Program-made: the position numbers and the translations under genes
Source of the DNA: Luteimonas sp. RC10
Lineage (GTDB): Bacteria; Pseudomonadota; Gammaproteobacteria; Xanthomonadales; Xanthomonadaceae
Reading direction: 5' to 3'
Length of the DNA stretch: 64,000 nucleotides
NCBI RefSeq assembly: GCF_014192745.1
Contig: NZ_JACHYJ010000001.1
Location: 723,634 to 787,633, forward strand
Notes under the pieces: model-generated
What the model saw: only the letters and a program-made list of their open reading frames with translations
Database searches by the model: none
Told to the model about the DNA's origin: nothing
Shown here: piece by piece, positions 60,812-64,000 of the stretch
Layout: each line of letters begins with the position of its first letter
Position numbering within the stretch: position 1 is the first letter of the stretch

Positions 60812-61432
60812 GTGTCACTGCGGGCGCTGCTGGCCGAGGTGCATCCGGCCTGGCATGGGGCCGGCGATGGCGGGCTTGATCCCGCCTTGCTGCGTCGCGC
60901 CTGTGACAGTGCACTGGGGCGTCGCCTGTTGGCCGCCGCGCTCGCAGCCGGGCCGGCTTCGCATCTGCTGGCGCCTTCGCCCGACGGCCCCGGCGCGCTG
61001 ATCGCGCGCTGGAGCCGTGCCCGCCTCGATGCGCTCCACCGCGATCTGGGCGTGCTTGCCTACGCACCTGCGATCCGGGCGGAGATCGGACGCGAGCCGG
61101 TGCGCCGGCTCAAGGCGGCGCTGGGCAGCAGCTATCTGCTCGCGCTCGACCGCAGCGTCTGGGATGCCAAGGTCGAGCCGGAGATCCAGGCGCGGCTTGC
61201 CGAGGATCTTCGCCACGCGCTGTCGGCGGCCGATGGCACGACGACGCTGCTGCGCACCTTTGCACTTCAGGGCCGCGCCGAACTCCAGGCCTGGGCCAGC
61301 CATCGCGATCCGGCGCTCGCGCAATGGGCGCGATTGCTCGAAGCCCCCGAGGCGCTGCCGCCTGCGCACCTGCCCGAAAAGCCCGTGCTCGTGGTGCAGA
61401 CCCATCATCAGAACCGCGCTGTCGCCGCCTGA
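60812..61432 (+). CDS. sctK: Type III secretion sorting platform protein SctK
   Basis: A 206-residue protein with a GTG start, 2 bases after the sctJ stop. It is Ala/Leu/Arg-rich and helical, without motifs. Position between sctJ and sctL and length match YscK/SctK, which links SctD to SctQ and is known to be poorly conserved. Identification rests mainly on gene order. Confidence 0.68.
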   Translation: MSLRALLAEVHPAWHGAGDGGLDPALLRRACDSALGRRLLAAALAAGPASHLLAPSPDGPGALIARWSRARLDALHRDLGVLAYAPAIRAEIGREPVRRLKAALGSSYLLALDRSVWDAKVEPEIQARLAEDLRHALSAADGTTTLLRTFALQGRAELQAWASHRDPALAQWARLLEAPEALPPAHLPEKPVLVVQTHHQNRAVAA

Positions 61433-61463
61433 GCGACGCGGATCACCGGAGTCTCGAACGCGT

Positions 61464-62132
61464 ATGTCGACCGCCGCTTCTCCCCAGCGCCACAGACCCG
61501 AGGGCAGCGCCGCTGTCTTCGAGCGCCGCCAGTTCCAGCGCGGCGTCACCGGACCGATCGTCCGGGCGGCCGAGTGGCGATCGCTGGGCGAGCTCGATGC
61601 GCTGCTCGAACGCGTCAACGCCCTCTACGACGAAGCGGGCGCAGAGGTCCAGAAGGCACGCGAGCAGGGCTATGCGGAAGGGTTCGCCGAAGGCCTGGAG
61701 CGCGCCAAGCAGCAGATGACCGAGCAACTCGCCTCGCTCAACGAGCGTCGCGCGCGCGTGCTGGCCGAGGCTTCAGGCCGGATCGGCGATCTGGCCTGCG
61801 CGATCGTGCAGCGGCTGGCGCCCGGCTTCGACGCCGCTGCCGTCGTGCCCACGCTGGTGATGCAGGCGGTCGAATCGGCCCAGGCCGAGCAGTTCCTGAT
61901 GATCCGCGTCCACCCCTCGGCACGCGAGCGTGTCAGCGAGGGCCTGGGCGCGGTGCGCCAGGCGCATCCGGGCGTCGGCCTGATCGAACTGGTCGACGAC
62001 GAAAGCCTCGACCCCTTGAGTTGCATCGTGGTCTCGGAGGCCGGCGAAGTCCGCGCTGGCGTCAGCCAGCAGATCGAGGCGATCCGCGCCGCGTTGGCGC
62101 AGGCAAGCGCGCACCACGTGGCCGCGCCATGA
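61464..62132 (+). CDS. sctL: Type III secretion ATPase stator SctL
   Basis: A 222-residue FliH/YscL/HrpE-type protein. The N-terminal GVTGPIVRAAEWRSLGELDALLER is followed by a long coiled-coil helix (about 45-105: EVQKAREQGYAEGFAEGLERAKQ) and a C-terminal globular part that binds SctN. It tethers the ATPase to the sorting platform. Its stop overlaps the sctN start (ATGA). Confidence 0.9.
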   Translation: MSTAASPQRHRPEGSAAVFERRQFQRGVTGPIVRAAEWRSLGELDALLERVNALYDEAGAEVQKAREQGYAEGFAEGLERAKQQMTEQLASLNERRARVLAEASGRIGDLACAIVQRLAPGFDAAAVVPTLVMQAVESAQAEQFLMIRVHPSARERVSEGLGAVRQAHPGVGLIELVDDESLDPLSCIVVSEAGEVRAGVSQQIEAIRAALAQASAHHVAAP

Positions 62133-63487
62133 CCACCGATCTCGCCCTCTCTGCACTCGATGCCGTCGGTGCGCCGGCGCCCGCGCACGATCCGCTGCTG
62201 CACGCGCTGGGCAAGGTCCAGGCGATCGAGCGCGTCGGCCGGGTCAGCGAGGCCTATGGCACGCTGATCAAGGCCACGGGTCTGCGCGCGGCGATCGGCG
62301 AGTTGTGCCACCTGCGCAATCCCGGCGACAGCCGGTTCGAACTGGCGGCCGAGGTCGTCGGCGTGTCGCGCCAGCACACCGTGCTGACCCCGCTGGGTCC
62401 GCTCGACGGCATCGCGGCGACGACCGAGGTCTATGCCTCCGGTCGTCAGGCGTCGGTGCCGGTCGGCGACGGCTTGCTCGGGCGCATTCTCGATGCCCAT
62501 GGCACGCCGATCGACGACCTGGGACCGATCGGTCCAACGGTCGATGCGCCGATCTACGCTGCCTCGCCCAATCCGCTGCGCCGCGCGTTGATCGAGCGGC
62601 CGTTCTCGACCGGCGTGCGCGCGATCGACACCGTCATGACTGCCGGTGAGGGTCAGCGCATCGGCATCTTCGCAGTCGCCGGCGGCGGCAAGAGCACGCT
62701 GCTGGGCATGCTCGCCCGGGGCGGCGACGCCGACGTCAACGTGGTCGTGCTGGTGGGCGAGCGCGGCCGCGAGGTCAACGAATTCATCAACGACAATCTC
62801 GGCGCGGCCGGCCTGGCCAAATCGGTCATCGTCGTCGCCACGTCCGACCGGCCCGCGCTCGAGCGCAGTCGCGCGGCGTGGGTCGGCACTGCGGTCGCCG
62901 AGTACTTCCGCGATCAGGGCAAGCGCGTGCTGCTGCTGGTCGATTCGGTCACCCGCTTTGCGCGCGCGCTGCGCGATGTCGGCCTGGCGGTCGGCGAACC
63001 ACCTGCACGGCGCGGCTTTCCGCCCTCGGTGTTCAGCGAACTGCCGAAGCTGTTCGAGCGTGCGGGCAACAACGACAAGGGCTCGATCACCGCGTTCTAC
63101 ACCGTGCTGGCCGAGGATGAGGATGGCGGCGACCCGATCGTCGAGGAAGTGCGCTCGATCCTCGACGGCCACATCGTGCTCTCGCGCAAGCTTGCCGCCG
63201 CCTACCATTACCCGGCGATCGACGTGCTCACCAGCCTCAGCCGCACGATGCCCAGGGTCGTCGAGCAGCCGCACCTGCGTGCGGCCGGGCAGCTGCGCAA
63301 ACTGCTGGCCAAGCACCAGGACATCGAGCTGCTGGTGCAGCTGGGCGAGTACAAGCGCGGCACCGATCCCGACGCCGATCTGGCGATCGAAAAGATCGGT
63401 GCGATTCGCGCGCTGCTGCAACAGTCCGAACACGAACTGGTGCCGTTCGACACCTCGTCGGCGGCCTTGCGGAAGTTGTTCGCATGA
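62129..63487 (+). CDS. sctN: Type III secretion ATPase SctN
   Basis: A 452-residue hexameric ATPase of the FliI/YscN/HrcN family. The Walker A region is AVAGGGKST (about 182-190), Walker B is LLLVDSVTRFA (about 272-282), and GGDPIVEEVRSILDGHIVLSR follows. It unfolds substrates and releases chaperones at the export gate. ATGA overlaps join it to sctL and sctO. Confidence 0.97.
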   Translation: MTTDLALSALDAVGAPAPAHDPLLHALGKVQAIERVGRVSEAYGTLIKATGLRAAIGELCHLRNPGDSRFELAAEVVGVSRQHTVLTPLGPLDGIAATTEVYASGRQASVPVGDGLLGRILDAHGTPIDDLGPIGPTVDAPIYAASPNPLRRALIERPFSTGVRAIDTVMTAGEGQRIGIFAVAGGGKSTLLGMLARGGDADVNVVVLVGERGREVNEFINDNLGAAGLAKSVIVVATSDRPALERSRAAWVGTAVAEYFRDQGKRVLLLVDSVTRFARALRDVGLAVGEPPARRGFPPSVFSELPKLFERAGNNDKGSITAFYTVLAEDEDGGDPIVEEVRSILDGHIVLSRKLAAAYHYPAIDVLTSLSRTMPRVVEQPHLRAAGQLRKLLAKHQDIELLVQLGEYKRGTDPDADLAIEKIGAIRALLQQSEHELVPFDTSSAALRKLFA

Positions 63488-63966
63488 AACGCTACCCGCT
63501 GCAGACGCTGCTGCAACTGCGTGCGCACCGCACCGAAGCGGCGCGGCGCGTGGTGCTGGACCGACAGCGTGCACTGCAGCAGTGCCAGGACGCCTGCCAG
63601 CGGATCGAGGGTGAGATTGACGAACTGCGCGCCTCGCGCACGCAGCACCGCGCGCGGTTGCTCGACCCGCCGCCGGCCGGCGTGCCGTGGCCGGCGGCGC
63701 TGACCCAGCGCGAGCTCTACATCGAACTGATCGGCGAGCAGATCGTCGGCGCCCAGGCACGCCTGGCCAAGGCCCAGGATGCGGTGCGCGAGGCCGAGCA
63801 GGCCCTGCAGGCCGCGCGTGACGCGTTCTTCCGCGCCAAGGCCCGCGAGGATGCGCTGGAGAAGCGCCGCGATGTCTGGCGCGGGGAACAACGCGGGTTG
63901 CAGGCGCGCCAGGAAGAGGCCACTGCCGAAGATCTGATGCAGGCGCGCCATCTGGCGCGCCGCTAG
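63484..63966 (+). CDS. sctO: Type III secretion ATPase stalk protein SctO
   Basis: A 160-residue coiled-coil protein of the FliJ/YscO/HrpO type. Long charged helices (RYPLQTLLQLRAHRTEAARRV; EAEQALQAARDAFFRAKAREDALE) form an antiparallel hairpin that sits in the SctN ring. It starts inside the sctN stop codon (ATGA). Confidence 0.87.
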   Translation: MKRYPLQTLLQLRAHRTEAARRVVLDRQRALQQCQDACQRIEGEIDELRASRTQHRARLLDPPPAGVPWPAALTQRELYIELIGEQIVGAQARLAKAQDAVREAEQALQAARDAFFRAKAREDALEKRRDVWRGEQRGLQARQEEATAEDLMQARHLARR

Positions 63967-63986
63967 CCAAGCCGTAGGAGACGACG

Positions 63987-64000
63987 ATGACGATTCAACG
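63987..64000 (+). CDS. Start of the next gene, cut by the window edge (possibly sctP)
   Basis: TAGGAG (63975-63980) lies 6 bases before ATG 63987. Only MTIQ and part of the next codon are inside the window. Gene order in related systems would put the needle-length regulator SctP here, but nothing in the sequence can confirm that. Confidence 0.5.

Overview
The window is a high-GC (roughly 68-70%) bacterial chromosome segment from a gammaproteobacterium. The best fit is the family Lysobacteraceae/Xanthomonadaceae, probably near Luteimonas or Lysobacter. The reasons are the protein sequences, the strong G/C third-position bias that opens long antisense reading frames, the GC-rich palindromic intergenic repeats, and start codons that sit 6-7 bases after a -10-like hexamer. 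I identified families by recognition only; no database search was possible.

1-48 kb is mostly housekeeping. In order it holds: the 3' end of a FadL-like porin with a terminator; purT; a TauE/SafE permease; an M20 amidohydrolase; a cysteine-synthase-like PLP enzyme; a large TonB-dependent receptor; an acyltransferase divergent from a LytTR regulator; bacteriohemerythrin; tex; a DUF2007 protein; a sialidase-like lipoprotein; tamA-tamB; glyQ-glyS; a stand-alone GspE-type ATPase; a class I glutamine amidotransferase; a BPSS1780-type membrane protein; tatA-tatB-tatC-RDD; a SYLF protein; hemH plus an alpha/beta hydrolase; a YgjP-like metallopeptidase; rdgC; ttcA; an ABC-F ATPase with a structured leader; a BamE-like lipoprotein; and a YdcH protein. 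From 39 to 43 kb there is a signalling locus: a receiver-less winged-helix regulator, an ECF-like sigma factor and a Ser/Thr kinase with TPR-rich C-terminal half. It is followed by plsB and three proteins of unknown function.

48.4-64 kb is a non-flagellar type III secretion system (injectisome) that runs off the right edge. Its left part is sctU (+) facing a minus-strand operon, histidine kinase-response regulator-sctQ-sctR-sctS-sctT. Between them lie 537 bp of repeats: a 7-copy hexamer and three strong hairpins. Divergent from the kinase is a plus-strand series: a FliO-like membrane protein, sctV, sctD (with an FHA domain), a small needle-like protein, sctI, sctJ, sctK, sctL, sctN, sctO and the start of another gene. 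Together these encode the export apparatus (R,S,T,U,V), the cytoplasmic sorting platform (K,L,Q,N,O), the inner-membrane rings (D,J) and the rod/needle (I, probably F). The outer-membrane secretin, translocon and effectors are not in the window.

The most unusual parts are in the secretion locus. It has a FliO-like protein, which injectisomes are normally considered to lack. It has a soluble FixL/FixJ-type two-component pair fused by overlapping frames into the sctQRST operon. Its SctR carries an extra Ala/Pro-rich segment of about 110 residues. Its sctQ has an internal start with its own Shine-Dalgarno sequence. sctU is inverted relative to sctRST. No HrpX-type PIP box was seen upstream of its operons.
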